A DNA stretch of 64,000 nucleotides from Flavobacteriaceae bacterium GSB9 (GCA_022749295.1 CP062007.1:2294001-2358000); one strand, 5' to 3'. Numbered from the stretch's first letter, positions 1 through 9,863 are shown. Numbers and translations: made by a program. The notes: generated by a model from the sequence alone, not told the origin.

Positions 1-223
1 TTATTTTATCATTGAACGTTCTGTCACGCATACCAAAATAAGTCGTGTCGTTGCCTATAGTTGGCAATTCGCCTTCAAAGTTATCGTGCGCAAATTTCAA
101 TACCGATAGTTTTTCGTATAGCACCGAAACCTCTGCATGCATTTTAAGCACGTCTTCCTTCCCTTTTAACTCAAGAATCCTATTGGCGACACTTATAAGT
201 TGTTCTTCTATCTTCTTCTTCAT
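1..223 (-). CDS. Hypothetical protein, N-terminal part only
   Basis: An ATG at 223 opens a minus-strand frame that runs off the left edge of the window, giving 74 codons. The protein starts MKKKIEEQLISVANRILELK and is rich in charged residues with a heptad-like N-terminal helix, so it is probably soluble and partly coiled-coil. No signal peptide or catalytic motif is visible. It is divergent from thymidine kinase, with about 108 bp between the starts. I do not recognise the family. The opposite-strand frame over the same bases looks like a shadow, since this frame has better codon use and a proper ATG. Confidence 0.7.
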   Translation of the reverse strand, partial: MKKKIEEQLISVANRILELKGKEDVLKMHAEVSVLYEKLSVLKFAHDNFEGELPTIGNDTTYFGMRDRTFNDKI

Positions 224-331
224 AGTTTATAATTTTAAAAATTATTGTGCTATAGGCTTTTGTTTTTTAATAAATTTACGCCACCTTTATACAAACGAAT
301 AATTGCTTTGTTTTAGTGCTAAAATTACAAA

Positions 332-979
332 ATGTTTCTCGAAAATACGGTAAATCATAAAGAACAATTTGGTTGGATTGAAGTTATCTGTGGCTCAATG
401 TTTTCTGGTAAAACCGAAGAACTCATTAGGCGATTAAAACGCGCACAGTTTGCTAGACAAAAAGTAGAGATTTTTAAACCCACAATCGATGTACGTTATG
501 ATGAGGATATGGTTGTATCGCATGACGACAATGAAATTCGCTCAACACCCGTACCGGCAGCAGCTAACATACCTATTTTAGCCGATGGCTGCGATGTAGT
601 AGGTATCGACGAAGCCCAGTTTTTTGATGAAGAAATTGTTAGGGTGTGCAACGATTTGGCCAATAAAGGCGTTCGGGTAATTGTAGCTGGCTTGGATATG
701 GATTTTAAGGGCAATCCCTTTGGCCCTATGCCTAATTTAATGGCTACGGCCGAATATGTTACCAAAGTGCACGCCGTTTGCACGCGTACTGGTAACTTGG
801 CGCAGTACAGCTACCGCAAATCTAAAAGTGATAACCTGGTATTATTAGGTGAAGTTGAAGAGTACGAACCTTTAAGTCGTGCTGCTTACTATAAAGCCAT
901 GTTGCGCGATAAAGTTAGAAACATGCGGGTAAACGATGCTGAAGAAATAATCAATAAACCCAAAGACAACGATGCCTAA
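332..979 (+). CDS. tdk: Thymidine kinase
   Basis: Cytosolic salvage enzyme phosphorylating thymidine to dTMP with ATP. The 215-residue length fits type II TK. A P-loop ([10 protein letters not shown]) lies near residues 22-31, and the Walker B/lasso region DEAQFF near residue 94. The zinc-binding cysteines of the classical family are mostly gone: the first pair reads CTRTGN and the second region SRAAYYK has none. I recall other flavobacterial Tdk proteins looking like this, so the structural zinc has probably been lost without loss of function. The stop overlaps the alr start by 8 bp, so the two genes are likely translationally coupled. Confidence 0.95.
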   Translation: MFLENTVNHKEQFGWIEVICGSMFSGKTEELIRRLKRAQFARQKVEIFKPTIDVRYDEDMVVSHDDNEIRSTPVPAAANIPILADGCDVVGIDEAQFFDEEIVRVCNDLANKGVRVIVAGLDMDFKGNPFGPMPNLMATAEYVTKVHAVCTRTGNLAQYSYRKSKSDNLVLLGEVEEYEPLSRAAYYKAMLRDKVRNMRVNDAEEIINKPKDNDA

Positions 980-2081
980 AGCGCAAGAAACGGTGCTTGA
1001 AATAAACTTAAAGGCACTTCAGCACAACCTTGAATACCTCAAATCGAAACTACAGCCTACCACCAAATTCATGGCCGTGGTAAAAGCTTATGCCTATGGT
1101 AGCGACGCAAATAAAACAGCTTATTTTCTTCAAAAACTAGGTGTAGATTATTTTGCTGTTGCTTACATAAGTGAAGGTATTGCGCTAAGAAAATCTGGAA
1201 TAACAACGCCCATTTTGGTGTTGCACCCGCAAACAGTTAATTTCAATCAGCTCATTGAACATTGCTTAGAACCCGCGCTTTATAATACGAAGATTTTAGA
1301 TGAATTTTTGGAGGTCGCTTCCACAGAAAAACTTCAAAACTACCCAATTCACATTAAGTTTAATTCAGGGCTAAACCGATTGGGTTTTGATGAAAAACAC
1401 ATCAACGATAATGTTTCAAAACTAAAAACCAACAGCTCTGTAACAGTAAAATCGATATTTTCACATTTGGCAGCCAGTGAAGATTTAAACGAAAAAGCAT
1501 TCTCAATACAACAAATTGAACGCTTTAAAACTATTGCTAAAAATTTCACAAAAGGATTGGGCTACAAGCTTATTATGCACATGTGCAATACATCAGGAAT
1601 TTTAAACTACACCGAAGCCCATTTTGATATGGTAAGAAGTGGTATTGGGCTTTATGGCTTTGGAAATTCTGAAAAAGAAAACCAATACTTAAAACCCATT
1701 GGCACCTTAAAAACGGTAATTTCTCAAATTCACCACATAAAAGAAGGCGAAACCGTAGGGTATAACCGTGCGTTTAAAAGCCTTAAACCCACTAAAACAG
1801 CAACGTTGCCTATTGGGCATGCCGATGGTATTGGCAGGCAATACGGTAAAGGTAAAGGTTACGTAACCATAAACAACAAAAAAGCACCAATAATTGGCAA
1901 TGTTTGCATGGATATGATTATGGTTGATGTATCGAACATTAATTGTAAAGAAGGTGACGAAGTTATTGTATTCGACAATAAAAACACTGCTGAAAACCTA
2001 GCCGAAAGCGCAAATACTATTTCTTATGAGCTTATAACCTCTATCTCACAGCGCGTAAAGCGTGTTTTTACCGAAAAATAA
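972..2081 (+). CDS. alr: Alanine racemase
   Basis: PLP-dependent enzyme interconverting L- and D-alanine to supply D-Ala for peptidoglycan. The PLP-binding lysine is K38 in AVVKAYAYG, and the opposing catalytic tyrosine is Y264 in VGYNRAF. At 369 residues it matches the stand-alone racemase, without the MurF-like fusion often found in Bacteroidota. It overlaps tdk by 8 bp and is probably co-transcribed with it. The ATG at 972 is the only start giving a normal N-terminus. Confidence 0.95.
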   Translation: MPKAQETVLEINLKALQHNLEYLKSKLQPTTKFMAVVKAYAYGSDANKTAYFLQKLGVDYFAVAYISEGIALRKSGITTPILVLHPQTVNFNQLIEHCLEPALYNTKILDEFLEVASTEKLQNYPIHIKFNSGLNRLGFDEKHINDNVSKLKTNSSVTVKSIFSHLAASEDLNEKAFSIQQIERFKTIAKNFTKGLGYKLIMHMCNTSGILNYTEAHFDMVRSGIGLYGFGNSEKENQYLKPIGTLKTVISQIHHIKEGETVGYNRAFKSLKPTKTATLPIGHADGIGRQYGKGKGYVTINNKKAPIIGNVCMDMIMVDVSNINCKEGDEVIVFDNKNTAENLAESANTISYELITSISQRVKRVFTEK

Positions 2082-2141
2082 ATTACTAAATGTTAAAATT
2101 TTTTAGTTACTTTGATAGGTACTAATCAAAAATTTATAATT

Positions 2142-2543
2142 ATGCTAAAGGAGTTTAAGGAATTTGCCATGAAAGGCAACCTGGTAGACATTGCAGTCGG
2201 TTTTGTAATGGGTGCCGCTTTTAAAGAGGTTGTTTCCTCATTTACCGGAGGAATTGTTTCGCCATTAATTGGATTGATTTTCAAAGCAGACTTTAAAGAT
2301 TTAAAATATGTGATTAAAGAAGGTACATTAAACGACGCAGGAGAAATGGTAGGTGAAGTTTCTGTACTTTGGGGCGCGTTCTTAACCAATGTTATCGACT
2401 TTATTATTGTAGCATTTGTAATGTTCCTTATTGTAAAAGGCGTTAACAAAATGAAGAAAAAAGAAGAACCAGCACCAGAGGCTCCTAAAGGTCCAACTCA
2501 AGAAGAGTTATTAGGTGAAATTAGAGATTTGTTAAAAAAATAA
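2142..2543 (+). CDS. mscL: Large-conductance mechanosensitive channel
   Basis: Inner-membrane homopentameric channel that opens on hypo-osmotic shock. The 133-residue protein begins MLKEFKEFAMKGNLVDIAVG, the amphipathic N-terminal helix and TM1 start typical of MscL. TM2 follows (residues ~75-97), then a charged C-terminal helix ending EELLGEIRDLLKK. A longer in-frame version starting at a TTG (2112) would add ten residues not found in the family, so the ATG at 2142 is preferred. The gene is followed directly by an intrinsic terminator. Confidence 0.95.
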   Translation: MLKEFKEFAMKGNLVDIAVGFVMGAAFKEVVSSFTGGIVSPLIGLIFKADFKDLKYVIKEGTLNDAGEMVGEVSVLWGAFLTNVIDFIIVAFVMFLIVKGVNKMKKKEEPAPEAPKGPTQEELLGEIRDLLKK

Positions 2544-2581
2544 CAAACAGTTAATAATACAACAACCTGTTATTTGTTGTT

Positions 2582-2618
2582 AAAAAGCCCTCGTTTTTAA
2601 AAAATGGGGGCTTTTTTT
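2582..2618 (+). terminator. Intrinsic terminator after mscL
   Basis: The stem AAAAAGCCC pairs with GGGGCTTTTT and is followed by a T-run. It lies 39 bp past the mscL stop and before the asd promoter. Confidence 0.8.
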
Positions 2619-2642
2619 AGATTTTAAAATGGAATTAATACT

Positions 2643-2650
2643 TAGTTTTG
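2643..2650 (+). promoter_or_regulatory. -7 promoter element for asd
   Basis: TAGTTTTG matches the Bacteroidota primary-sigma -7 consensus TAnnTTTG. It lies 31 bp before the asd ATG and immediately after a terminator. No clear TTG -33 box is visible at the expected spacing, so strength is uncertain. Confidence 0.5.
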
Positions 2651-2680
2651 TCCTCACAAAATTTTAAAACGTTAGAAAAG

Positions 2681-3670
2681 ATGAAAGTAGCTGTTGTTGG
2701 CGCCACCGGTATGGTTGGCGAAGTGATGCTAAAAGTTCTTGCAGAACGCAATTTTCCAGTAACCGAATTAATCCCAGTAGCCTCAGAGCGCTCTGTGGGT
2801 AAAACCATTACATACAAAGGCAACGATTATAAAGTAGTTGGTTTAGAAACGGCTGTTTCTATGCGTCCAGATATTGCTTTGTTTTCAGCAGGTGGCGGTA
2901 CCTCTTTAGAGTGGGCTCCTAAATTTGCCGAAGTTGGCACCACTGTAGTAGATAATTCTTCAGCATGGAGAATGGATGCTTCAAAAAAATTGGTAGTTCC
3001 AGAAATTAATGCCAACGAATTAACAAAAGACGACAAAATCATCGCCAATCCTAACTGTTCAACCATTCAGTTGGTCATGGCGTTAAACCCGCTTCATAAA
3101 AAATATAAAATGAAACGTGTTGTCGTTTCTACGTATCAATCTGTTTCCGGTACCGGTGTAAAAGCTGTACGCCAATTAGAAAACGAAATCGCGGGGGTTG
3201 AAGGCGAGATGGCGTACCCTTATCCTATTGGAAGAAATGCTTTGCCACACTGTGATGTTTTTGAAGAAAACGGTTATACAAAAGAAGAAATGAAATTGGC
3301 ACGCGAGCCACAAAAAATCATGAACGACCGTTCGTTCTCTGTTTCGGCTACCGCTGTTCGTATTCCTACAGCAGGAGGGCATTCTGAGTCTGTTAACGTT
3401 GAGTTTGAAAATGATTTTGATTTGGCCGATGTACGTAAATTATTAAGCGAAACACCTGGTGTTGTGGTTCAAGACAATACCGATACCAACACCTATCCAA
3501 TGCCTATTTACGCACATGAAAAGGATGAGGTTTTTGTTGGAAGAATTCGTCGTGACGAAACACAACCTAACACATTAAATATGTGGATTGTGGCCGACAA
3601 CCTTCGTAAAGGTGCTGCTACAAACACCATTCAAATTGCAGAATATTTAATCGAAAACAAATTAGTGTAA
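2681..3670 (+). CDS. asd: Aspartate-semialdehyde dehydrogenase
   Basis: NADP-dependent enzyme converting aspartyl phosphate to aspartate semialdehyde, the branch to lysine/diaminopimelate, threonine and methionine. The Rossmann motif VVGATGMVGE is at residues 5-14. The catalytic cysteine is C126 in NPNCSTIQ, and the substrate-binding region GGHSES is near residue 230. The 329-residue length is normal. The ATG at 2681 is preferred over an upstream in-frame TTG at 2648 because the TTG overlaps the -7 box and the Rossmann strand normally starts within a few residues of the N-terminus. Bounded by terminators on both sides, so monocistronic. Confidence 0.95.
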   Translation: MKVAVVGATGMVGEVMLKVLAERNFPVTELIPVASERSVGKTITYKGNDYKVVGLETAVSMRPDIALFSAGGGTSLEWAPKFAEVGTTVVDNSSAWRMDASKKLVVPEINANELTKDDKIIANPNCSTIQLVMALNPLHKKYKMKRVVVSTYQSVSGTGVKAVRQLENEIAGVEGEMAYPYPIGRNALPHCDVFEENGYTKEEMKLAREPQKIMNDRSFSVSATAVRIPTAGGHSESVNVEFENDFDLADVRKLLSETPGVVVQDNTDTNTYPMPIYAHEKDEVFVGRIRRDETQPNTLNMWIVADNLRKGAATNTIQIAEYLIENKLV

Positions 3671-3700
3671 ATTATCTGTATCTTAGATTATATAATTCTA

Positions 3701-3732
3701 AACTCCTGTATGCTTCTACAGGAGTTTTTTTA
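3701..3732 (+). terminator. Intrinsic terminator after asd
   Basis: The hairpin ACTCCTGTA / TACAGGAGT is followed by a run of Ts, 31 bp past the asd stop. Confidence 0.85.
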
Positions 3733-3734
3733 TT

Positions 3735-3742
3735 TATTTTTG
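3735..3742 (+). promoter_or_regulatory. -7 promoter element for the prolyl oligopeptidase gene
   Basis: TATTTTTG fits TAnnTTTG. A transcript starting just downstream would have a leader of roughly 20 nt before the TTG start at 3768, which helps fix that start codon. Confidence 0.45.
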
Positions 3743-3767
3743 AATTTCATATATTAAACCAAACCTT

Positions 3768-5819
3768 TTGAAATACCCTCAAACCAAAGTCGAAAATATT
3801 ATTGACACCTATTTTGGTGTCGAGGTAAAAGACTCCTACCGTTGGCTTGAGGACGACAGAAGTGCAGAAACAAAAGCTTGGGTTGAAGCTCAAAACCAAG
3901 TAACCAACAACTACCTGCAAAAAATTCCGTACCGGAACGATTTAAAAAATAGGCTTTCCAAACTATGGAATTACGAAAAGCGAAGCGCCCCATGTAAAGA
4001 GGGCGATTATATATATTTTTCAAAAAACCAAGGCCTACAAAACCAAAGTGTGGTCTACAGAAAAAAAACAAATGGAGAGGAAGAAATTTTTCTGGATCCT
4101 AATACGTTTTCAAAAGACGGAACAGTGTCTTTAGATACTCTTAGCTTTTCAAAAAGTGGAAAAATAGTGACTTACACCGTTTCAGAAGGCGGTAGCGATT
4201 GGCGAAAAGCTTTTATTATGGATACAGAGACAAAAACCATAATAGAGCCCGCTTTAACCAACATAAAGTTTTCACTAATTTCATGGTTTAAAGACGAAGG
4301 ATTTTATTATTCCAGTTACGATAAACCGCAAGGGAGCGTACTTTCGGCCAAAACAGACCAGCATAAAATATATTATCATAAAATGGGGACTTCGCAAAAA
4401 GATGATGTGCTCATTTTCGGCGGAAAGCCAGAAGAAAAACACCGATATATCTATGCCAAAGTGACTGAAGATAATCGGTTTTTAGTTTTAAGCCCTCGTA
4501 TTTCAACTTCTGGAAATAAATTGTTAATTAAAGACCTATCGAAACCAAAAAGTAAATTTGAAACCATTTTAAATCATACCGATAGCGACACCATCCTTAT
4601 CGACAATGATGGAGACAACCTTCTTTTATTGACGAATTTAAATGCGCCAAACAAAAAAGTAGTTAAGGTGAGCGCCTCTAACCCTACCCCAAAACATTGG
4701 GCAGACCTCATTCCGGAAACCCATCAAGCTTTAACCATTTCAAAAAGCAGCGGATATTTATTTGCGCATTATTTAGTTGATGCTGTTTCCAACATAAAAC
4801 AATTTGATTATAATGGTATTTTTATTCGCGAAATAGAACTACCAGGGCTCGGCACAGTATCGGGATTTAGCGGCAAAAAAGAAGACCAACAGATTTACTT
4901 TTATTTTACTAATTACAACACACCCTTATGTATCTATAAAATGGATGTTGAAAAAGGAAATAAAAGTTTGTTTTGGGAGCCTTCGGTTAATTTTAATCCC
5001 TCTGATTACGAAAGTCACCAAGTATTTGTGTCATCAAAAGATGGCACAAAAATCCCAATGATTATAACGCACAAAAAAGGCTTAGAAAAAAACGGCAAAA
5101 ACCCAACTATTCTTTACGGCTATGGTGGATTTAACATCAGTCTTACCCCAAGTTTTAGCATTACAAATGTAGTTTGGATGGAGCAAGGGGGTATCCTTGC
5201 CATTCCCAACTTGCGCGGCGGTGGTGAATACGGCAAAACCTGGCATACCGATGGTATACAACAAAAAAAACAAAACGTTTTCGACGACTTTATCGCGGCT
5301 GCGGAACACCTAATTGATAATAACTATACGGCATCAAAATATTTAGCCATTAGAGGCGGATCTAACGGCGGCTTATTGGTTGGCGCCACCATGACCCAGC
5401 GGCCTGATTTAGCCAAAGTGGCCTTACCTGCCGTTGGAGTTTTAGACATGCTACGCTATCATACATTTACCGCTGGTGCAGGTTGGGCTTACGATTATGG
5501 CACAGCCGAAGACAGTAAAGCCATGTTTGAATACCTAAAAGGATATTCACCATTGCACAACATTAAAAAAGGTATTGAATATCCAGCAACGCTAATTACA
5601 ACGGCCGACCACGACGACCGAGTAGTACCGGCACACAGTTTTAAGTTCGCTGCCGAACTGCAAAGCAAACAAAACGGCAAAAACCCTACCTTAATACGAA
5701 TTGAAACCAACGCTGGCCACGGCGCAGGCACCCCTGTTAACAAAACCATAGAACAATATGCCGATATTTTTGGCTTTACATTGTTCAATATGAACATTAA
5801 AAGTCTAAAGAAAGGTTGA
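3768..5819 (+). CDS. Prolyl oligopeptidase (peptidase family S9A)
   Basis: Serine peptidase cutting short peptides after proline. An N-terminal seven-bladed propeller (~75-400) precedes a C-terminal alpha/beta-hydrolase domain. The nucleophile is Ser532 in GGSNGG, the acid lies in ADHDDRVVP (~613-621), and the histidine is H651 in NAGHGAG. The length of 683 residues is standard. The start is TTG: upstream in-frame codons run to a stop at 3741 with no ATG or GTG, and the protein begins MKYPQTKVENIIDTYFG, matching the mature family start. No signal peptide or lipobox is encoded, so it is predicted cytoplasmic, whereas relatives I recall in this phylum are often exported. Confidence 0.92.
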   Translation: MKYPQTKVENIIDTYFGVEVKDSYRWLEDDRSAETKAWVEAQNQVTNNYLQKIPYRNDLKNRLSKLWNYEKRSAPCKEGDYIYFSKNQGLQNQSVVYRKKTNGEEEIFLDPNTFSKDGTVSLDTLSFSKSGKIVTYTVSEGGSDWRKAFIMDTETKTIIEPALTNIKFSLISWFKDEGFYYSSYDKPQGSVLSAKTDQHKIYYHKMGTSQKDDVLIFGGKPEEKHRYIYAKVTEDNRFLVLSPRISTSGNKLLIKDLSKPKSKFETILNHTDSDTILIDNDGDNLLLLTNLNAPNKKVVKVSASNPTPKHWADLIPETHQALTISKSSGYLFAHYLVDAVSNIKQFDYNGIFIREIELPGLGTVSGFSGKKEDQQIYFYFTNYNTPLCIYKMDVEKGNKSLFWEPSVNFNPSDYESHQVFVSSKDGTKIPMIITHKKGLEKNGKNPTILYGYGGFNISLTPSFSITNVVWMEQGGILAIPNLRGGGEYGKTWHTDGIQQKKQNVFDDFIAAAEHLIDNNYTASKYLAIRGGSNGGLLVGATMTQRPDLAKVALPAVGVLDMLRYHTFTAGAGWAYDYGTAEDSKAMFEYLKGYSPLHNIKKGIEYPATLITTADHDDRVVPAHSFKFAAELQSKQNGKNPTLIRIETNAGHGAGTPVNKTIEQYADIFGFTLFNMNIKSLKKG

Positions 5820-5840
5820 TTTTCTTTAACTTGCATCCAT

Positions 5841-6749
5841 ATGCTAAATGTAAAAAACTTAACTTTTTCTTATAAAAATACACCTGTATTAAAAGGTGTT
5901 TCCTTTAAGGCGCAAGCCGGCGAAAACCTAGCTATTATTGGTGAAAGTGGCGTGGGAAAAAGTACTTTGTTAAAAGTATTGTATGGCGAATACGATTTGG
6001 ATGAAGGGCATATTTTTTGGAAAGATATTGAAATTTTAGGTCCAAAATTTAATTTGGTTGTTGGTTACGATTTTATTAAGTATGTGGCTCAGGAATTCGA
6101 TTTGATGCCTGTTACATCTGTTGAAGAAAATATAGCCAAACATCTATCACGTTTTTTCCCTGAAGAAAGCCAAAAACGCGTTAACGAATTAATTAAAGTA
6201 GTAGAACTTGAAGCCTTTGCAAAAACTAAAGTTAAACGCTTGAGCGGCGGGCAAAAACAACGTGTGGCCTTGGCTAGAGCACTGGCCAAACAACCTGAAA
6301 TTTTACTTCTCGACGAACCCTTTAGCCATATAGACAACTTTAAAAAGCAGAGCTTAAGGCGTAGCGTTTTTAAATATTTAAAAGAAAACAACATAACGTG
6401 CATAGTAGCCACCCACGATAAAAACGATGTTTTGGGTTTTGCAGATAATATAATGGTTTTAAACAACCAAAATATTGAAGCTTATAACACACCCGAAAAT
6501 CTATATCAAAACCCTAAAACACCATTAATCGCCTCTTTTTTTGGGGAGTTCAATGTCATTGATGGTCAAATTGTTTATGCACATCAGTTAAAAATAGTTC
6601 AGCATTCTAAATTAATGGCAATTGTTATATGCAGCTATTTTAAAGGAAGCTCCTTTTTAATTGAAGCCGATTTAGATGGTGAAACGGTATTTTTTGAGCA
6701 TGAATTAGCTTTGAGAAAAAATGACAAAGTTTATCTATCAATTAGATAA
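5841..6749 (+). CDS. ABC transporter ATP-binding protein, PotA-like
   Basis: 302-residue ATPase with Walker A GESGVGKST (~34-42), signature LSGGQKQR (~134-141), Walker B ILLLDEP (~154-160) and H-loop THD (~191). About 80 residues after the nucleotide-binding domain resemble the regulatory extension of spermidine/iron-type importers. No permease or binding protein lies nearby, so the substrate is unknown and it must pair with membrane subunits encoded elsewhere. It starts 21 bp after the oligopeptidase stop, and its last 8 bp overlap the convergent gene on the minus strand. Confidence 0.85.
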   Translation: MLNVKNLTFSYKNTPVLKGVSFKAQAGENLAIIGESGVGKSTLLKVLYGEYDLDEGHIFWKDIEILGPKFNLVVGYDFIKYVAQEFDLMPVTSVEENIAKHLSRFFPEESQKRVNELIKVVELEAFAKTKVKRLSGGQKQRVALARALAKQPEILLLDEPFSHIDNFKKQSLRRSVFKYLKENNITCIVATHDKNDVLGFADNIMVLNNQNIEAYNTPENLYQNPKTPLIASFFGEFNVIDGQIVYAHQLKIVQHSKLMAIVICSYFKGSSFLIEADLDGETVFFEHELALRKNDKVYLSIR

Positions 6750-7200
6750 TGTCAACAACCTCTATCTTCATATTTCTAAAATTCACAACATCACCAACCG
6801 ATTTCCCTATTAACAATTTACCGATGGGTGTATTCGCCGAAATCGCATAAAATGTTTGGTCTTCAACAGTCAGTTCTCCGGCGCTAATGGCAATAAAATA
6901 GTTGAACTGCGTAGTAAATACAACACTGCCCAAACCAATACTTTTCACTGAATTTTCAATGTTTATTTTAGATAAGTTTTGTTTGGTCTTTTCTATTTCT
7001 GCAAGTTGACTTCCTGCTTTTTCGCGCTCTAATTGCAACATAGCCCTACCGGTTTCATGCTTATCTCCAGCACTACTTTTAGTTTCAGAAAGCATTGACT
7101 CCTGAATTTCAGAAATGGTGTTGTTTATGGTTTCAAACCGCATTTCTGTATATGCCAAACATTGCCTGTAAAGTTGTTCTTTTATTGACAGTTTTTCCAT
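6742..7200 (-). CDS. GreA/GreB-C-terminal-domain-like protein
   Basis: 152-residue protein with a helical, probably coiled-coil N-terminal half (residues 1-75). The C-terminal half ends with a GreA-C/FKBP-like pattern (TPIGKLLIGKSVGDVVNF). Classical GreA factors have this layout, but the acidic tip residues are not clearly recognisable, so binding in the RNA polymerase secondary channel is inference. I recall close relatives being mislabelled as 3-oxoacyl-ACP synthase; nothing here supports that. It lies 25 bp downstream of the FAD oxidoreductase gene and probably shares its transcript. Confidence 0.6.
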   Translation of the reverse strand: MEKLSIKEQLYRQCLAYTEMRFETINNTISEIQESMLSETKSSAGDKHETGRAMLQLEREKAGSQLAEIEKTKQNLSKINIENSVKSIGLGSVVFTTQFNYFIAISAGELTVEDQTFYAISANTPIGKLLIGKSVGDVVNFRNMKIEVVDII

Positions 7201-7225
7201 TTTGCTTTGTTGCTTCTCAACAGTA

Positions 7226-8338
7226 TTAAACTAAATCGACAAGTTGTTTGCCTATCAAACCTCCTATGGCAATCCCCATTCCTCCTAGCCTAACACCACA
7301 AAATACATTGTTCGATACTTGTTTTACTATGGCCTTCTTCTGGTGGCCTACCCCCATGATACCACTCCACCTGTGTTCAATTTCAAAGTCTTTATTAGGT
7401 AAAATAATTGAACTTAAGATGTCTTCTAATTTATTTTGAATTAAGGAATTTAGGGCGAATTCTGTTGTTTCTTCCGTTTTGAAATCAAGATTTCTTCCGC
7501 CGCCAAAGAGGATTCTATTATCAATATTCCTGAAATAATAAAAGCCCCTATCGAGATGAAATGTTCCTTTTATTTGAAGGTTTTTAATGGGTTTTGTAAT
7601 TACTACTTGTGCTCTGCCCGGTTTAACATTTTCATTGAGTAATTGTGAGGCAAATCCGTTTGTGGCTATTAATAATTTTGAAGTTGAAAACTCAAATCGA
7701 TTGGTTATTACTTTCACAGTATTATTATTTTCCGAAAAGCTTTCAACCTGTACATTATTTAGGATTTTTACACCTGCAGAATACACTTTTTTGAGTAAGG
7801 CAGCCATCATTTTCCCAGTATCAATCTGTCCTTCAAAAGGGTTATAAATAGTCTCTTCTTTTATATTTTGAAAATTGAAATGCTGCTTCTTCAAAGCAAA
7901 CACTTCAGCTTCAAAAATAGGAAAAAGCATTTGGTTTATGTCCTCAAGATTTGAAAGGCATTCATTAAAAAGTGTATCGTTATTTGGTGTAAATAATTCG
8001 TACCCACCGTAGTTTTTATAACCAATAGCTGTGTCACCCAAATTTTGTCTTAACAAGTTAAGGCCATCAACTCTTTTTTTTACCAAATCGAACATCTCCG
8101 TTAGCGTATGTGTTTCAAGGTCGCTAAGAATTTCACTAAGGCTCCCGAAACATGCAAAACCAGCATTTTTGGTACTTGCACCTTGCGGCAACATTCCCTT
8201 TTCTAAAACAAGAATTTTAGATTTGGGGAATCGCTGCTTCAAATAGAGGGCGCAATTTAAACCCACTATACCGCTACCAACAATACAAAAATCGATATTG
8301 GTTAACCATGATTTTATTTCCCAGTAAGACAGGTTCAT
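7226..8338 (-). CDS. FAD-dependent oxidoreductase, DAO family
   Basis: 370 residues with an N-terminal dinucleotide-binding motif (IVGSGIVGLNCALYL, ~19-33) and the DAO-fold adenine-binding segment ending LVLEKG (~44-49). The FAD-contact loop STKNAGFACFG is near residue 60 and a C-terminal GVRLGGMGIAIGG glycine run closes the FAD site. The family oxidises amines or D-amino acids; nothing in the sequence fixes the substrate. First gene of a minus-strand pair with the GreA-like gene. Confidence 0.85.
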   Translation of the reverse strand: MNLSYWEIKSWLTNIDFCIVGSGIVGLNCALYLKQRFPKSKILVLEKGMLPQGASTKNAGFACFGSLSEILSDLETHTLTEMFDLVKKRVDGLNLLRQNLGDTAIGYKNYGGYELFTPNNDTLFNECLSNLEDINQMLFPIFEAEVFALKKQHFNFQNIKEETIYNPFEGQIDTGKMMAALLKKVYSAGVKILNNVQVESFSENNNTVKVITNRFEFSTSKLLIATNGFASQLLNENVKPGRAQVVITKPIKNLQIKGTFHLDRGFYYFRNIDNRILFGGGRNLDFKTEETTEFALNSLIQNKLEDILSSIILPNKDFEIEHRWSGIMGVGHQKKAIVKQVSNNVFCGVRLGGMGIAIGGLIGKQLVDLV

Positions 8339-8396
8339 GATGCTAATTTAAGGCTTTAAACCATACAATCCCTTCGGTTAATATAGAGGTAGCACC

Positions 8397-8427
8397 ATAA
8401 AAAAACTCCGAAATTGCTTTCGGAGTT
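8397..8427 (-). terminator. Intrinsic terminator after accC
   Basis: On the minus strand AACTCCGAAA pairs with TTTCGGAGTT and is followed by a T-run. It lies just past the accC stop. Confidence 0.85.
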
Positions 8428-8436
8428 ATTATTTTT

Positions 8437-9789
8437 TTATTCTTCTGATGGTTTTTCCATCTTAAAATCTTCCATGAATTTTGTGGTATAATTACCAGCA
8501 ACATAATCTGGATGGTCCATAAGCTGTCTATGGAACGGAATAGTAGTTTTTATACCTTCTATAACAAACTCATCTAAAGCACGCTTCATTTTACTAATGG
8601 CCTCTTCTCGAGTTTGCGCTGTTGTAATCAACTTTGCAATCATAGAATCGTAGTTAGGCGGAATAGCATACCCTGCATAAACATGGGTATCTAAACGTAC
8701 ACCATGACCTCCTGGCGCATGCAAAGTGGTGATAACACCCGGTGATGGTCTAAAACCATTATATGGGTCTTCTGCGTTGATTCTACATTCTATGGAGTGT
8801 AGATTTGGCAAGTAATTCTTTCCAGAAATTGGAACGCCTGCCGCTACTAATATTTGTTCGCGAATTAAATCAAAATCAATAACCTGTTCTGTAATGGGGT
8901 GCTCTACTTGGATACGCGTATTCATTTCCATAAAATAGAAATTACGATGCTTATCGACCAAAAATTCGATAGTTCCTGCTCCTTCGTACTTAATGTATTC
9001 TGCAGCTTTAACAGCAGCCTCTCCCATTTTTTTGCGCAAAGCTGTTGTCATAAATGGCGAAGGCACCTCTTCGGTTAACTTTTGGTGACGACGCTGTATA
9101 GAACAATCGCGCTCCGATAGATGGCAAGCTTTACCATTTGAATCGCCAACAATCTGAATTTCGATATGTCTAGGCTCTTCAATAAGCTTTTCCATGTACA
9201 TATCATCATTTCCAAAGGCAGCCTTACTTTCTTGTCTGGCTGAATCCCATGCCGCTTTTAAATCTTCAGGCTTAAAAACACCTCGCATACCTTTACCTCC
9301 ACCACCGGCAGACGCTTTAAGCATTACAGGATACCCCACTTCTTTGGCCAGCTTTTCACACTCCTCGAAATCTTTTATAACCCCTTCACTACCCGGCACA
9401 CAAGGCACTCCTGCAGCTTTCATGGTCGCTTTTGCGTTAGCTTTATCGCCCATGCGATCAATCATTTCTGGGTCGGCACCAATAAATTTTATACCGTGCT
9501 CTTCACAAATTTTTGAAAATTTGGCATTTTCGGAAAGAAACCCATAGCCCGGGTGAATGGCATCGGCATTGGTTATTTCGGCCGCCGAAATAATATTGGA
9601 CATTTTCAAGTAAGACTCGCTACTTGGCGCTGGACCAATACACACCGCTTCGTCGGCAAATTTTACATGCAAACTTTCAGCATCTGCTTTCGAGTAAACG
9701 GCAACCGTTTTAATGCCCATTTCTTTACAGGTTCTAATAACACGAAGTGCTATTTCCCCCCTATTGGCAATCAATATTTTTTTAAACAT
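8437..9789 (-). CDS. accC: Acetyl-CoA carboxylase, biotin carboxylase subunit
   Basis: ATP-dependent carboxylation of biotin on AccB, the first half of malonyl-CoA formation. The 450-residue protein begins with the biotin carboxylase N-domain ([19 protein letters not shown]). The ATP-grasp glycine loop [12 protein letters not shown] lies near residues 163-174, and [14 protein letters not shown] near 290 holds catalytic and metal-binding residues. It is last in the fabH-accB-accC run, 74 bp after accB, and is followed by a terminator. Confidence 0.96.
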   Translation of the reverse strand: MFKKILIANRGEIALRVIRTCKEMGIKTVAVYSKADAESLHVKFADEAVCIGPAPSSESYLKMSNIISAAEITNADAIHPGYGFLSENAKFSKICEEHGIKFIGADPEMIDRMGDKANAKATMKAAGVPCVPGSEGVIKDFEECEKLAKEVGYPVMLKASAGGGGKGMRGVFKPEDLKAAWDSARQESKAAFGNDDMYMEKLIEEPRHIEIQIVGDSNGKACHLSERDCSIQRRHQKLTEEVPSPFMTTALRKKMGEAAVKAAEYIKYEGAGTIEFLVDKHRNFYFMEMNTRIQVEHPITEQVIDFDLIREQILVAAGVPISGKNYLPNLHSIECRINAEDPYNGFRPSPGVITTLHAPGGHGVRLDTHVYAGYAIPPNYDSMIAKLITTAQTREEAISKMKRALDEFVIEGIKTTIPFHRQLMDHPDYVAGNYTTKFMEDFKMEKPSEE

Positions 9790-9863
9790 AACTTTTAAAT
9801 ATTAAAATCTCAAATTCCAAATTCCAACAAATTGGGATTTGTTTTTTGGAATTTTAAAATTGG

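Noticed and set aside
45-302. Plus-strand 85-codon frame at the left edge
   Set aside because: Lies opposite a frame with better codon use and a clean ATG; considered a shadow.
6742-7200. 3-oxoacyl-ACP synthase label recalled for relatives
   Set aside because: No thiolase fold, no catalytic Cys/His/Asn; the length and C-terminal pattern are GreA-like.
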